NCBI RefSeq assembly: GCF_000686125.1 | Contig: NZ_JMMA01000002.1 | Span: 2,666,001 to 2,730,000, forward strand | Direction: 5' to 3' | DNA from: Ruminococcus sp. NK3A76 | GTDB lineage: Bacteria; Bacillota; Clostridia; Oscillospirales; Ruminococcaceae | DNA length: 64,000 nucleotides | Shown here: piece after piece, positions 43,019 to 57,800 of the stretch | Numbering within the stretch: the stretch's first letter is position 1 | Layout of the letters: each line of letters starts with the position of its first letter | Notes under the pieces: model-generated | What the model was told of the DNA's origin: nothing | What the model saw: the letters and a program-made list of their open reading frames with translations, nothing else | Database searches by the model: none | Translations under genes and position numbers: made by a program

Positions 43019-44218
43019 TTAGTCCTTAACACCAGTAACAACGCCGGAACCAACTGTTCTGCCACCCTCACGGATAGCGAAGCGGAGACCCTCTTCGATA
43101 GCGATAGGAGTGATGAGCTCTACGTCCATAGAAACGTTATCGCCAGGCATGCACATTTCCTTATCAGCAGGAAGTGTGATAACGCCGGTAACGTCAGTTG
43201 TTCTGAAATAGAACTGAGGTCTGTAGTTGTTGAAGAAAGGAGTATGACGGCCGCCCTCTTCCTTCTTCAGAACGTAAACCTGGCCGCTGAACTTTGTATA
43301 GGGGTGGATGCTGCCGGGCTTGCAAAGAACCTGACCTCTCTCGATCTCTGTTCTCTGGATACCTCTGAGAAGAGCACCGATGTTGTCGCCAGCCTCTGCA
43401 TAGTCGAGGAGCTTTCTGAACATCTCGATACCTGTAACAACAGTCTTCTTTCTCTCTTCTGTAAGACCGATGATCTCAACTTCATCGGACATATTGAGCT
43501 GACCTCTTTCAACTCTACCAGTAGCAACTGTACCACGGCCTGTGATAGTGAATACGTCCTCAACAGGCATAAGGAAAGGAAGGTCTGCCTTTCTCTCAGG
43601 TGTGGGGATGAAGGAGTCAACAGCGTCCATAAGGTCAAGGATCGGCTTGTAAGCGGGATCGCTAAGATCGTCGGGAGCTTCGAGAGCTGCAAGAGCAGAG
43701 CCCTTGATGATAGGAGTATCATCGCCAGGGAACTCATACTTGTCGAGGAGCTCACGGATATCCATCTCAACGAGCTCGAGGAGCTCTTCGTCGTCAACCT
43801 GGTCAGCCTTGTTCATGAATACAACGATAGCCGGAACGCCAACCTGACGAGCAAGGAGAAGGTGCTCTCTTGTCTGAGCCATAGGGCCGTCGGAAGCAGC
43901 AACAACGAGGATAGCGCCGTCCATCTGAGCAGCACCTGTGATCATGTTCTTTACATAGTCTGCGTGTCCGGGGCAGTCAACGTGTGCATAGTGACGGTTC
44001 TTTGTCTCATACTCAACGTGAGCTGTGTTGATTGTAATACCTCTCTCTCTCTCTTCGGGAGCAGAGTCGATATTAGCGTAGTCCTTCTTCTCAGCAAGAC
44101 CCTGCATAGCAAGTGTCTTTGTGATAGCTGCTGTAAGAGTTGTCTTACCGTGGTCAACGTGACCGATGGTACCGATGTTTACATGGGGTTTTGTTCTTTC
44201 AAATTTTGCCTTTGCCAT
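43019..44218 (-). CDS. tuf: Elongation factor Tu
   Basis: 399 residues. G1 [10 protein letters not shown]3 [13 protein letters not shown]4 NKAD, and domain 2/3 motifs ([23 protein letters not shown]) are present. It delivers aminoacyl-tRNA to the ribosome. It has its own promoter (44269-44297) besides following fusA. AAGGAGGAATATTCCA lies before the ATG. Confidence 0.98.
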   Translation of the reverse strand: MAKAKFERTKPHVNIGTIGHVDHGKTTLTAAITKTLAMQGLAEKKDYANIDSAPEERERGITINTAHVEYETKNRHYAHVDCPGHADYVKNMITGAAQMDGAILVVAASDGPMAQTREHLLLARQVGVPAIVVFMNKADQVDDEELLELVEMDIRELLDKYEFPGDDTPIIKGSALAALEAPDDLSDPAYKPILDLMDAVDSFIPTPERKADLPFLMPVEDVFTITGRGTVATGRVERGQLNMSDEVEIIGLTEERKKTVVTGIEMFRKLLDYAEAGDNIGALLRGIQRTEIERGQVLCKPGSIHPYTKFSGQVYVLKKEEGGRHTPFFNNYRPQFYFRTTDVTGVITLPADKEMCMPGDNVSMDVELITPIAIEEGLRFAIREGGRTVGSGVVTGVKD

Positions 44219-44268
44219 TGGAATATTCCTCCTTAAAATAAATTTAACGTAAAAATCAGCGTAATATT

Positions 44269-44297
44269 ATTATATCACATTCTGATAAGTTTTGCAA
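44269..44297 (-). promoter_or_regulatory. tuf promoter
   Basis: Minus strand: TTGCAA, 17-base spacer, TATAAT, about 50 bases before the tuf start. Confidence 0.7.
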
Positions 44298-44382
44298 TAG
44301 ATTAGCAAAAAATTTTGTATTTTTTTATGCTTTTTTCCTCCCCGCTGCGCAGCGGAGAAGAAAAGCGCACAATACTCTGATA

Positions 44383-46461
44383 TTAGTTCTTGGATCTCGA
44401 AGCCACGATCTTGTCCTGAAGGCTCTTGGGCAGCTCGATGTAGCTGTGAGGCTCCATTGTATAGTTTCCTCTTCCCTGTGTCTTGGAACGAAGGTCGTTG
44501 GAGTAACCGAACATCTCGGAAAGCGGAACGAGTGCGTCCACCTGAGCTGTACCGTTTCTTGTCTCCTGACCCTGGATCTGACCACGTCTGGAGTTAAGGT
44601 CGCCGATAACTGTACCCATATAGTCATCAGGAGCGATAACTGTGACCTTCATGATAGGCTCGAGGATAACAGGGTCTGCCTTAGCCATAGCCTCCTTGAA
44701 CGCCATAGAACCAGCGATCTTGAATGCCATTTCAGACGAGTCAACTTCATGGTAAGAACCGTCGTAGAGTGTTACCTTTACGTCAACAACAGGATATGCT
44801 GCGAGCACGCCTGCTTCCATAGCGCCCCTGATACCTGCATCAACAGCAGGGATATATTCCTTCGGGATAGCGCCGCCGACGATGTTATTAACAAACTCGT
44901 AGCCCTTGCCGCTCTCGTTAGGCTCAACAGTGATCTTAACGTGACCGTACTGACCCTTACCACCGGACTGCTTAGCATACTTGTGGTCAACGTCAGCCGA
45001 CTTTCTGATAGTTTCCTTATAAGAAACCTGAGGAGCACCAACGTTTGCCTCGACCTTGAACTCACGCATGAGTCTGTCAACTATGATCTCGAGGTGGAGC
45101 TCGCCCATACCTGCGATGATCGTCTGACCGGTCTCTTCATCTGTCCATGTCTTGAAAGTAGGATCCTCCTCAGCGAGCTTGCTGAGTGCGATACCCATCT
45201 TTTCCTGACCTGCCTTTGTCTTAGGCTCGATAGCGAGCTGGATAACAGGCTCCGGGAATTCCATGGACTCGAGTATTACAGGGTGATCCTCGTCGCAGAG
45301 TGTATCACCTGTAGTTGTATTCTTAAGACCAACTGCAGCAGCGATATCGCCGGCATAAACCTCCTCGATATCCTTTCTGTGGTTGGAGTGCATCTGAAGG
45401 ATACGTCCTATTCTCTCAGACTTGTCCTTAGAAGCGTTATAGACATTGCTGCCTGCCTTGAGCACGCCCGAATAAACTCTGAAGAAGCAGAGCTTACCAA
45501 CGAACGGGTCAGTAGCGATCTTGAATGCAAGTGCTGCAAACGGCTCGCTGTCAGAGGAAGGTCTCTCGCACTCCTCGCCGGTCTCAGGGTTAACGCCCTT
45601 GATATGGTCGATATCTGTAGGAGCGGGCATATAGTCTATGATAGCGTCAAGGAGCTTCTGAACGCCCTTGTTTCTGTAGGAAGTACCGCAGCATACAGGT
45701 ACGAAGGTATTAGCTATAGTACCCTTTCTGATGCACTTCTTCATTTCCTCGATAGTGAGCTCCTCACCCTCGAGATACTTCTCCATGATCTCCTCGTCCT
45801 GTTCTGCGACAGCATCAAGAAGAATGGATCTGTATTCCTCAGCCTTATCCTTCATATCATCAGGGATATCTGTGATCTGGATATCTGTGCCGAGGTCGTT
45901 AGTGTAGATATAAGCCTTCATCTCGAGAAGGTCGATAAGGCCCTTGAAGTCGTCCTCAGCGCCGATAGGGAGCTGTATAGCGACTGCATTACACTTAAGT
46001 CTCTCATGGAGCATATTCATAACGTTGTAGAAATCTGCGCCCATGATGTCCATTTTATTTACATATACCATTCTCGGTACTTTGTAATTATCAGCCTGTC
46101 TCCAGACTGTCTCAGTCTGGGGCTCAACACCGCCCTTAGCACAAAGAACTGTTACCGAGCCGTCGAGTACACGCAGAGATCTTTCAACCTCAACTGTAAA
46201 GTCAACGTGTCCGGGAGTATCTATTATGTTAAGTCTGTGCTTGTTCCAATAACAGGTCGTAGCAGCGGAGGTGATTGTGATACCTCTCTCCTTCTCCTGC
46301 TCCATCCAGTCCATCGTGGAAGCACCGTCGTGTGTCTCACCGATCTTGTGGTTGATACCGGTATAGAAAAGGATACGCTCGGTAGTAGTTGTCTTACCGG
46401 CATCGATATGTGCCATGATACCAATATTTCTGGTATCCTGTAAAGAGCATTCTCTTGCCAT
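44383..46461 (-). CDS. fusA: Elongation factor G
   Basis: 692 residues. G1 [15 protein letters not shown]3 DTPGHVDF, G4 NKMD, and a domain IV/V end with [15 protein letters not shown]. It catalyses ribosomal translocation. It starts 21 bases after rpsG. Confidence 0.98.
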   Translation of the reverse strand: MARECSLQDTRNIGIMAHIDAGKTTTTERILFYTGINHKIGETHDGASTMDWMEQEKERGITITSAATTCYWNKHRLNIIDTPGHVDFTVEVERSLRVLDGSVTVLCAKGGVEPQTETVWRQADNYKVPRMVYVNKMDIMGADFYNVMNMLHERLKCNAVAIQLPIGAEDDFKGLIDLLEMKAYIYTNDLGTDIQITDIPDDMKDKAEEYRSILLDAVAEQDEEIMEKYLEGEELTIEEMKKCIRKGTIANTFVPVCCGTSYRNKGVQKLLDAIIDYMPAPTDIDHIKGVNPETGEECERPSSDSEPFAALAFKIATDPFVGKLCFFRVYSGVLKAGSNVYNASKDKSERIGRILQMHSNHRKDIEEVYAGDIAAAVGLKNTTTGDTLCDEDHPVILESMEFPEPVIQLAIEPKTKAGQEKMGIALSKLAEEDPTFKTWTDEETGQTIIAGMGELHLEIIVDRLMREFKVEANVGAPQVSYKETIRKSADVDHKYAKQSGGKGQYGHVKITVEPNESGKGYEFVNNIVGGAIPKEYIPAVDAGIRGAMEAGVLAAYPVVDVKVTLYDGSYHEVDSSEMAFKIAGSMAFKEAMAKADPVILEPIMKVTVIAPDDYMGTVIGDLNSRRGQIQGQETRNGTAQVDALVPLSEMFGYSNDLRSKTQGRGNYTMEPHSYIELPKSLQDKIVASRSKN

Positions 46462-46482
46462 AAATCAAAATCCTTTCCTTTA

Positions 46483-46953
46483 TTACCATCTGTAGTGAGC
46501 GAAAGCCTTGTTAGCCTCAGCCATTCTGTGTGTTTCGTCACGCTTCTTGCATGAACCGCCCACACCGTTGAGTGCGTCAAGTATTTCTGCTGCAAGTCTT
46601 TCCTTCATTGTTCTTTCGTTTCTCTCTCTGGAGAACTTGGTTATCCAGCGAAGACCGAGTGTCTGTCTTCTGTCAGGTCTAACCTCCATAGGCACCTGAT
46701 AAGTAGCACCGCCGACACGGCGAGCCTTTACCTCGAGCTCAGGCATGATATTGTTCATAGCCTCCTCGAAAACCTCAAGTGCAGGGCGGCCTGTCTTCTC
46801 CTCTACGATCTCGAATGCGCCGTAGACGATCTTCTGTGCAACACCCTTCTTACCGTCGAGCATGATGTTATTTACAAGTCTTGTAACGAGCTTTGAATTG
46901 TATACAGGATCCTGCAAAACGTCTCTCTTTGCAACTCTGCCTCTTCTTGGCAC
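46483..46953 (-). CDS. rpsG: 30S ribosomal protein S7
   Basis: 156 residues from GTG at 46953 ([16 protein letters not shown]), seven bases after GGAGGG. The longer frame would place the ribosome site inside the coding region. The S7 motifs [16 protein letters not shown] and [21 protein letters not shown] are present. It nucleates 30S assembly and in many bacteria represses its own operon. Confidence 0.97.
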   Translation of the reverse strand: MPRRGRVAKRDVLQDPVYNSKLVTRLVNNIMLDGKKGVAQKIVYGAFEIVEEKTGRPALEVFEEAMNNIMPELEVKARRVGGATYQVPMEVRPDRRQTLGLRWITKFSRERNERTMKERLAAEILDALNGVGGSCKKRDETHRMAEANKAFAHYRW

Positions 46954-46971
46954 TTTGATTCCCTCCTTCAC

Positions 46972-47140
46972 AAATAAATGAATTCACAGGTACTCGCTCT
47001 GTAGCCTTATTCTACAGCCCCGTCAGTTCCAATGCAGAGTTTATATAGCATATATATAAATCACTCCACATATAAACTGTGGTCTCCGCACACCTTTATG
47101 TATGCGGCAATGAGTTTGTGTCTTTTGAGTTTTGAGCTAA
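46972..47140 (-). other. 169-base gap between rpsL and rpsG
   Basis: No gene. It holds a hairpin CCGCATAC-loop-GTGTGCGG near 47084-47108 and an AT-rich stretch. It might contain an S7-binding control site, as known for the E. coli str operon, but I cannot identify one by sequence. Confidence 0.3.
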
Positions 47141-47566
47141 TTACTTGGCAGCTCCAGCCTTAGGTCTCTTTGCGCCGTACTTGGAACGAGCCTGCATTCT
47201 CTTTGCAACGCCCTGTGCATCGAGTGTACCTCTGATGATGTGGTAACGCACACCAGGGAGATCCTTAACTCTTCCGCCTCTGATAAGAACAACGCTGTGC
47301 TCCTGAAGATTATGGCCTATACCGGGGATGTAAGCAGTTACCTCGTTGCCGTTTGTCAGACGTACTCTGGCGATCTTTCTCATAGCTGAGTTAGGCTTCT
47401 TAGGTGTAGCTGTTCTTACAGCGGTGCAAACGCCTCTCTTCTGGGGGCAGCTCTGGTCAATAGCTATCTTCTTCTTAGAGTTATAACCCTTCTGAAGAGC
47501 AGGTGCTGTTGACTTTGTTTCGAGATCCTTTCTACCCTTTCTTACTAACTGGTTAAAGGTCGGCAT
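47141..47566 (-). CDS. rpsL: 30S ribosomal protein S12
   Basis: 141 residues. The decoding-centre loop [11 protein letters not shown] and the later [17 protein letters not shown] are intact and of the streptomycin-sensitive type (Lys at the position equivalent to E. coli 43). First gene of the rpsL-rpsG-fusA-tuf operon. ATG follows AAAGGAGTGTTGAT. Confidence 0.98.
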   Translation of the reverse strand: MPTFNQLVRKGRKDLETKSTAPALQKGYNSKKKIAIDQSCPQKRGVCTAVRTATPKKPNSAMRKIARVRLTNGNEVTAYIPGIGHNLQEHSVVLIRGGRVKDLPGVRYHIIRGTLDAQGVAKRMQARSKYGAKRPKAGAAK

Positions 47567-47623
47567 ATCAACACTCCTTTCTAAAAAACTACATATACCG
47601 ATAATTATTCAGCATACTCAAAT

Positions 47624-47652
47624 ATTATACACTCATTTCCCTCATTTGTCAA
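47624..47652 (-). promoter_or_regulatory. rpsL operon promoter
   Basis: Minus strand: TTGACA, 17-base spacer, TATAAT. Confidence 0.78.
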
Positions 47653-47765
47653 GCATTTTCGGCGCATTACGCCCTTGTGGAATTAAACAAACTTTTCCCC
47701 TGCCCGATATCCATTATTGACCGATAGCTCAAAAATCGGCAGCTTTAACAGAAAGTTTACAACTT

Positions 47766-48179
47766 GGCCGGTAACGCTGCGCTCAGTGAATAGTGAATAG
47801 CCCCGGAGCGGCGCTTGGTCAGTTAACAGTTAACAGGTAACAGGTAACAGTTGTGGTGTCGGCTTACGCCGACGAGATGCCCATTCGGGCAATATGTGAC
47901 CGAGGAAAGGTCAGTCCGAAGGGGGTGGCGCAGGCGCAGCCGAAGCAGGGGTGGCGCATGAGCTATCTGCGACAGCTCGAAAGCCCCCCTACCGTAGCGT
48001 AGGGATAGGGAAAGAGTTCCCTTGAAGCTATTCTGTGGGAGTTGCTTACCTTCAAGGCGGCTTTCTCGCTTCCAAGGGGTACACGAGGGGCTTTCCGGTC
48101 GCCCCTCGACCCTTCGGATGTGCGGCTTCGCCGCACCTTAACTATTCACTATTCACTATTCACTCTTCACTATTCACTG
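47766..48179. repeat. Composite intergenic repeat block 11
   Basis: TTCACTA-type units in reverse, TAACAGG arm, GTCGGCTTACGCCGAC, GCCCATTCGGGC, GAGGAAAGGTCAGT segment, inverted-repeat core (about 47916-48117) with the GCATGAGCTATCTGCGACAG variant, GTGCGGCTTCGCCGCAC and TTCACTA units ending at the A-run of the anti-sigma gene's terminator. No gene. Confidence 0.84.
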
Positions 48180-48206
48180 AAAAAGCCCCCAAAGGGGGGC
48201 TTTTTA
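48180..48206 (-). terminator. Sigma/anti-sigma operon terminator
   Basis: Minus strand: AAAGCCCCCCTTTGGGGGCTTTTTC directly after the stop codon. Confidence 0.85.
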
Positions 48207-49988
48207 TTATCCTTGCTCGCAGAGCCGGTCGTAAGTCTCGCCGCCGTCGTCGGAGAAGACTATCACACTCGGGGAATAGCCGTAAGAACGGCCGTAGTTG
48301 ATGTAATAACCCAGATATTTGCCGCTTGCGTCCTTAATGTGGAATATCCGCCCTGAGGCGGTGGTGTCGCCCTTTTCATCGTACATAACACAGAAGATAT
48401 TCTCATTTAAGCCGAGATGGATAGCGAGCAGAGGCTGATCCTTGTCGCCTGTTTCGGCTACGGCCTTCTGGTGCTTTGCTATCTCCTCGTCCGCACCGGC
48501 AACGAATATGCCAAGAGTGCTGTAGCCGGTCTTCTTGTCTTTCTTCAGAAACTTATCATATTCATGGTCGTATTCGTCTTCAAACTTCCACAGCTTAATG
48601 TCCTCCGGTATATCGTACTCAAACACATAATGCAGCGAGCTTTCATCATGCTCCTCACCGTCAGCGTATATCACAGTCTTTACCGTGTGGCCGCCGAGAG
48701 CATATTCGGGCATGACGCCAATGCAAAACGGATAGCCCTCATATTTTGAAGGCTCTACGCTTTCCTCGCTGAGCAGTATGCCCTCGGGCATGAGGTATTG
48801 CCTGTATTTGAGGTGCCCGGCCTTGCCGTTTGCGTAAAACATCATATATGCAGAATATCCGTCGGTCAGATATCCCGGGCTTGTTATCTGTAAGCCGTCG
48901 GTATAGCCCTTGTCAGTACCCTCGGGGATATCATCGCCTGCGGAGTATACGCTCTGCTCCTCGCCGGGGGTGCCGGCTGCAAGCTGCGTTTTCACGTTGT
49001 CGTGGTAGTATTTGAGCGTGTAATACTGACCAGCTACATCGTTATCAGTGGCTTTCAGTATCGTGTCGAACGCATCGTCCTCGGAGGACACGTTTATCTC
49101 CTCCTCCGACGGCTCGACCTTTATATCCATATGATAAAGCCCGTAGCGCTCGTCGTTGGTGTTCTTTATATCGTCATCGTCCATAACGCCTAAGAACTCG
49201 TCGTCATAGAACTCGCCGACAGAGTATACATTGTAGAGGTGGATATCCGTTATCAGGTCATCAAATCCGCCCTCGGGCAGCCTGCCTGTAAGGCTTATAT
49301 CTATCCTGACATACCATGCATCGCCGCCGTTTACAGCACTCATTTTTGAGCTTTTCGGCTTTATCTCGGTGCCGGTGTTCTTGTCGTATATGCAGGCGTG
49401 TACAGCGAAGTCCTCGTTTATATCCCATTTCGTACCGTACGCCAGGATATCAGAATCTTCCTCCATTCTCAGAAACGCCGTCAGCGTGCTGCCGGTAATT
49501 ATATACCCCTCGCAGCTGCTTTTGTATCTGGAATATTCCTCCATGTAGTAAGGAATATCCTCTGTATGGGCGGCCAGTTCCTGCGAGCAGCTCTGTGCTA
49601 TGCCGTTGTCTCTTGTGTATATAAGGCCGCAGCCGTTTTTCCTAAGCTCAGCTGCAAGCTCTTTGCACCTTTCCTCGGTCGCTCTCGGGTAGTAACAGGA
49701 CATCTGCTTCACGAGCAGGCTGTTTTCCGTCTCATGAGCTTCCCTGCTGTCTGTCATGGTGGGAACAGTTATCTTCTCTTTATCTGCCTTGTCGCCCTTG
49801 TCTTCTCTGAGCAGCAGAAAGCCCTCGGCACCTATCACCAGCGCAAGTGCCGCAGCTATTGCCGCCTTCCACCAGCCGCCGGTCTTGACCTTGGCGTATA
49901 TCCCCTTGCCCTGTGCTATCTTTTTAGCACGGTCTTTCCAATCGTCGGGGGTCTGTATCTTGTCTATCAGCTTCATGCTATCCTTCAT
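48207..49988 (-). CDS. Membrane-anchored anti-sigma-like protein
   Basis: 593 residues from ATG at 49988, with AAAGGAG upstream inside the sigma gene; it overlaps the sigma gene by 11 bases. A short cytoplasmic part (about 40 residues) leads to one membrane segment (WWKAAIAAALALVIGAEGFLLL), then a large acidic extracytoplasmic domain of about 530 residues rich in Tyr and Asp. This is the layout of DUF4179-type anti-sigma factors in Clostridia. It probably holds the adjacent sigma factor inactive until an envelope signal arrives. Confidence 0.7.
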   Translation of the reverse strand: MKDSMKLIDKIQTPDDWKDRAKKIAQGKGIYAKVKTGGWWKAAIAAALALVIGAEGFLLLREDKGDKADKEKITVPTMTDSREAHETENSLLVKQMSCYYPRATEERCKELAAELRKNGCGLIYTRDNGIAQSCSQELAAHTEDIPYYMEEYSRYKSSCEGYIITGSTLTAFLRMEEDSDILAYGTKWDINEDFAVHACIYDKNTGTEIKPKSSKMSAVNGGDAWYVRIDISLTGRLPEGGFDDLITDIHLYNVYSVGEFYDDEFLGVMDDDDIKNTNDERYGLYHMDIKVEPSEEEINVSSEDDAFDTILKATDNDVAGQYYTLKYYHDNVKTQLAAGTPGEEQSVYSAGDDIPEGTDKGYTDGLQITSPGYLTDGYSAYMMFYANGKAGHLKYRQYLMPEGILLSEESVEPSKYEGYPFCIGVMPEYALGGHTVKTVIYADGEEHDESSLHYVFEYDIPEDIKLWKFEDEYDHEYDKFLKKDKKTGYSTLGIFVAGADEEIAKHQKAVAETGDKDQPLLAIHLGLNENIFCVMYDEKGDTTASGRIFHIKDASGKYLGYYINYGRSYGYSPSVIVFSDDGGETYDRLCEQG

Positions 49989-50490
49989 AAGCCGGCTCTC
50001 CTTTCCCCTCGTATCCCTCATACGCTCCACGCAGTTTGTCTCTTGCTCTTTTGAGTGTCGAGCGAACGGTGTTCTCACGTTTGCCTGTTATCCTTGCTAT
50101 CTCGGCGACCGTATAGCCCTCGTTGTAGTAAAGATACAGCATATTCCTGTAATTCTCCGGCAAAGTGAACAACAGCTCTACAAGCTCCAGCTCCTCCTGC
50201 TTTTTAAACGGCTCGGTCACGTCCGGCATACTCACCTGCCGGTGTCTGAGCATAGATCTGAGCACCGACTTACACTCATTATACGCCACCTTTGCGAGCC
50301 ATTTCTTTATATCATCAGGCCGCCTGCCCTTTTTGAGCGTGATGAACAGCTTTTCAAATGCCGAGAGATAAGCGTCCTGCGCATCTATCATATTCCCGAG
50401 CATGAGCACGCATATCCTTGTCACCATATCGGAATATTCATCGACAGCACTGTCAAAAAGCTCATAGATATCATTTTCATTTTCGTCCAC
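49978..50490 (-). CDS. ECF-type RNA polymerase sigma factor
   Basis: 170 residues from GTG at 50490; the ribosome site is weak. Region 2 (DMVTRICVLMLGNMIDAQDAYLSAFEKLF) and region 4 (LPENYRNMLYLYYNEGYTVAEIARITGKRENTVRSTLKRARDKLR region, helix-turn-helix) are clear. It redirects RNA polymerase, and the target promoter is unknown. It forms a coupled pair with the downstream membrane anti-sigma-like gene. It lies between rpoC and rpsL, a position usually without such genes. Confidence 0.9.
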   Translation of the reverse strand: MDENENDIYELFDSAVDEYSDMVTRICVLMLGNMIDAQDAYLSAFEKLFITLKKGRRPDDIKKWLAKVAYNECKSVLRSMLRHRQVSMPDVTEPFKKQEELELVELLFTLPENYRNMLYLYYNEGYTVAEIARITGKRENTVRSTLKRARDKLRGAYEGYEGKGEPAYEG

Positions 50491-50520
50491 TTACACCACC
50501 ACACTTTCCACACACAGTTT

Positions 50521-50595
50521 GAGAGGCAGCACACCGCAAAAGCTCTATTTTCAGACACGGCAAATTAATTTTGGATGGGCGGTGTCCTGCCTCTC
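50521..50595. mobile_element. Small inverted-repeat element upstream of the sigma gene
   Basis: GAGAGGCAGCACACCGC at 50521-50537 pairs with its inverted copy at 50579-50595 (16 of 17 positions). No ORF. The ends resemble the GGCAACACCGCA ends of the element at 34004-34197. It lies 30 bases upstream of the sigma factor start. Confidence 0.65.
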
Positions 50596-50666
50596 TATAA
50601 ATAAAGACGCCGCACCCCGGCGTTTTATTGCACCGGGGTTTGTAAACTTTATATGAACAGCCTTTT

Positions 50667-51173
50667 CAGGTAACAGGTTACAGGTAACAGGTAACAGTTG
50701 AGGTGCGCCTGACGGCGCTAATGGCCATTCGGCCGTTCCTTTCCGACAGCATAGCGTAGCGTAGGGCTTGCCATTCCGAAGGGTCGAGGGGCGACCGGAA
50801 AGCCCCTCGGTGTACCCCCTGAGGACGAGAGAGCCGCCTTGAAGGAAAGCTGACCCCACAATTTAGCTAAAGGGGTAGTCTCTCGCTATCCTTACGCTAC
50901 AGGTAGGGGGGCTTTCCGGTCGCCCCCCTGCGTCAGCAAAGCTGCCGCCCACCCCCTTCGGGTGCATATCCTACGATTTAGCTGAAATCGTCCGACTAAT
51001 AGGCCGAATGGCCATACGTCGGCGCAAGCCGACACCTCAACTCACTATTCACTATTCACTATTCACTCTTCACTATTCACTATTCACTGAGCGCAGCGTT
51101 ACCGCCCGAATGGGCATTCGTCGGCGTAAGCCGACACCATACCTGTTACCTGTTACCTGTTACCTGTTACCTG
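50667..51173. repeat. Composite intergenic repeat block 12
   Basis: TAACAGG arm after a T-run, GCGCCTGACGGCGC hairpin, GGCCATTCGGCC, inverted-repeat core (about 50777-50961), GATTTAGCTGAAATCGTC, GGCCGAATGGCC, GTCGGCGCAAGCCGAC, TTCACTA units, GCCCGAATGGGC, GTCGGCGTAAGCCGAC and a TAACAGG arm ending at the rpoC terminator. This is the most complete block: both ends have arms and abut T/A runs. No gene. Confidence 0.86.
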
Positions 51174-51213
51174 ACAAAAAGCAGCTCCCTCACATTCCGT
51201 GAGAGAGCTGCCT
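51174..51213 (-). terminator. rpoBC terminator
   Basis: Minus strand: GGCAGCTCTCTCAC-GGAAT-GTGAGGGAGCTGC followed by TTTTTG. Confidence 0.9.
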
Positions 51214-51218
51214 GATAA

Positions 51219-54815
<3,597 letters not shown>

Positions 54816-54886
54816 TATAGTGTACCCTCTTCCTGTATTAAACGTTCAGGGCTGCCGCCCTTGTTCGGTTGTTTGTAAATGGCTGT

Positions 54887-57800
54887 TTATTCGTCGTCCG
54901 AGCCGAAGAAGTCGCCGTCATCAGCGAAATCGTCGTCATCATACGAATAATCATCATCCTCGTCCGAGTCGTCGTTGTAGTCATCGAGCGATGAGAGCTC
55001 GCCGTTCTCGTCCTCACCAACATAGCCGTCGCCGAAGCCGCTGTTTGTCATGGTGTAGTTATCCTCGTCATTGATCTGAGAGGAAGCAGGAACGAAGTCG
55101 TCATCATCATCGAAAGTCTGCTTAAGGTCGATCTCCTCGCCATCCTGATCGAGAACAGCAACATCAAGACCGAGCGACTGCATTTCCTTGAAGAGTACCC
55201 TGAATGCCTCAGGAACGCACGGCTTGGGAATATTCTGACCCTTGACGATAGCTTCATATGTCTTGACTCTGCCGACGGTATCGTCAGACTTGACAGTGAG
55301 TATCTCCTGGAGGGTATAAGCTGCGCCGTAAGCCTCGAGAGCCCAAACTTCCATCTCACCGAAACGCTGGCCGCCGAACTGTGCCTTACCGCCGAGAGGC
55401 TGCTGTGTTACGAGCGCATACGGGCCGACAGAACGTGCGTGTATCTTATCGTCAACGAGGTGGTGGAGCTTGAGGTAATACATATAGCCGACAGTAACCT
55501 TGTTATCGAACTTCTCACCTGTTCTGCCGTCGTATACGTCGAACTTACCGTCCTCGCTGTAGCTGAGTGCCTTTGTATTGATTATCTCGCCCATTGTCCT
55601 TATCTCGAACGGGTCGTCCTTATGCTCCTCGTGTATCTTCTGAGCCATTCTGAACGCCTCTCTGATATCGGCTTCGTGAGCGCCGTCGAATACAGGGGTC
55701 ATTATCTTTATACCGAGCGCCTTGCAGGCCATACCGAGGTGTACCTCGAGAACCTGACCGATATTCATTCGGGAAGGAACGCCCAGAGGGTTGAGCACGA
55801 TATCGAGCGGAGTACCGTCTTCAAGGAACGGCATATCCTCCTGAGGAAGTATTCTCGATACAACACCCTTATTACCGTGACGGCCCGCCATCTTATCGCC
55901 GACAGAGATCTTTCTCTTCTGAGCGATATAGCATCTTACCAGCTTGTTAACGCCGGGCGAGAGCTCGTCGCAGTTCTCTCTTGTAAATACCTTTACATCT
56001 ATGATTATACCTGCTTCACCGTGAGGCACCTTAAGGGAGTTGTCCCTTACCTCTCTTGCCTTCTCACCGAAGATAGCACGAAGCAGTCTTTCTTCTGCCG
56101 TAAGCTCAGTCTCGCCCTTGGGCGTTACCTTACCTACAAGGATATCGCCTGAGCGTACCTCAGCACCTATCCTTATGATACCGTTCTCGTCGAGATCCTT
56201 AAGAGCGTCCTCACCGACGTTGGGGATATCTCTTGTTATCTCCTCAGGCCCGAGCTTGGTATCTCTTGCCTCTATCTCGTATTCCTCAATGTGGATAGAG
56301 GTATATCTGTCCTGCTTTACGAGGTTCTCGTTAAGGAGTACAGCGTCCTCGTAGTTATAGCCCTCCCAGGTCATGAAGCCGATAAGAGAGTTCTTACCGA
56401 GTGAGAGCTCGCCGTCGCAGGTAGCAGGGCCGTCACCGATTATCTGGTGCTCGGTTATCCTCTCGCCCTCAGAAACGATAGGTCTCTGGTTGGTGCAGGT
56501 GCCTGCATTCGAGCGCTTGAACTTTGTGAGCTGGTATGTGTGCTGCTCGCCGGTGTCTTCTCTTACGACTATCTTGTCAGCATCAACGCTCTCTACCACG
56601 CCGGGTGCGTCAGAAACGACTGCAACGCCCGAGTCGAGGCAGGCCTTGTACTCCATACCTGTGCCGACGATAGGGCTTTCAGTCTTAAGCAGCGGAACTG
56701 CCTGTCTCTGCATATTAGAGCCCATGAGCGCACGGTTAGCGTCGTCGTTTTCAAGGAACGGGATACAAGCTGTAGCGACTGATACCACCATCTTAGGTGA
56801 TACGTCCATAAAGTCAATCTTGTTTGCTTCTATTTCGAGGATCTGGTCACGGTATCTGCCGTTGACCTTAGCTCTTGCGAACTTATGATCCTCGGTAAGG
56901 GGCTCGTTAGCCTGAGCCACCATGTAGTTATCCTCGACATCGGCAGTCATGTAAACGACCTCGTCAGTAACTACGCCGGTCTCCTTGTCTACCTTTCTGT
57001 AGGGAGCCTCGATAAAGCCGTATTCATTTATCCTTGCGAAAGATGCAAGGTAGGAGATAAGGCCGATGTTAGGACCTTCAGGGGTCTCGATCGGGCACAT
57101 TCTTCCGTAGTGTGTATAGTGAACGTCACGAACCTCGAAGCTCGCACGGTCTCTTGAAAGACCGCCGGGGCCGAGGGCGGAAAGTCTTCTCTTGTGAGTA
57201 AGCTCTGCAAGGGGGTTATTCTGATCCATGAACTGCGAGAGCGGTGATGAACCGAAGAATTCCTTGATAGCTGCTGTTATAGGTCTTATATTGATAAGAG
57301 CTGTAGGAGTGATTACCTCCATATCCTGAGACTGAGTGTTCATTCTCTCACGGATAACTCTTTCCATTCTTGTAAAGCCGATCCTGAACTGGTTCTGTAA
57401 GAGCTCGCCGACAGATCTTATTCTTCTGTTGCCGAGGTGGTCGATATCGTCTATTGTGCCTACGCCGTCGCAGAGATTAAGGAAGTAGGAAACTGTAGCC
57501 ACGATATCATCAATAGTGATATGCTTGGGGATAAGCTCATCTCTTCTTGCAGAGATGTTCTCTCTTATCTCCTCCTCGTCCTCAGATGTCTCAAGGATAT
57601 CCTTAAGTACAGCGAAGGACACCTTCTCGTTGATGCCGAGAGGTGTGCAGTCAAAGTCAACATAGCCGTCGATATCTACCATGCCTGAGCCTATGATCTT
57701 GACTTCCTTATCCTCAAAGCGTGTGCCGCTCTCACCTGTAGGAGTGGTGTAGTATTCCTTTACCTCTACCTTTACATATACCTCGGAAACACCTGCCTGC

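Noticed and set aside
44446-46443. 665-codon open frame antisense to fusA, and a 330-codon frame antisense to tuf (43244-44236)
   Set aside because: They mirror the codon bias of highly expressed genes, have no ribosome site, and their peptides are Leu/Ser/Cys-rich without family resemblance.
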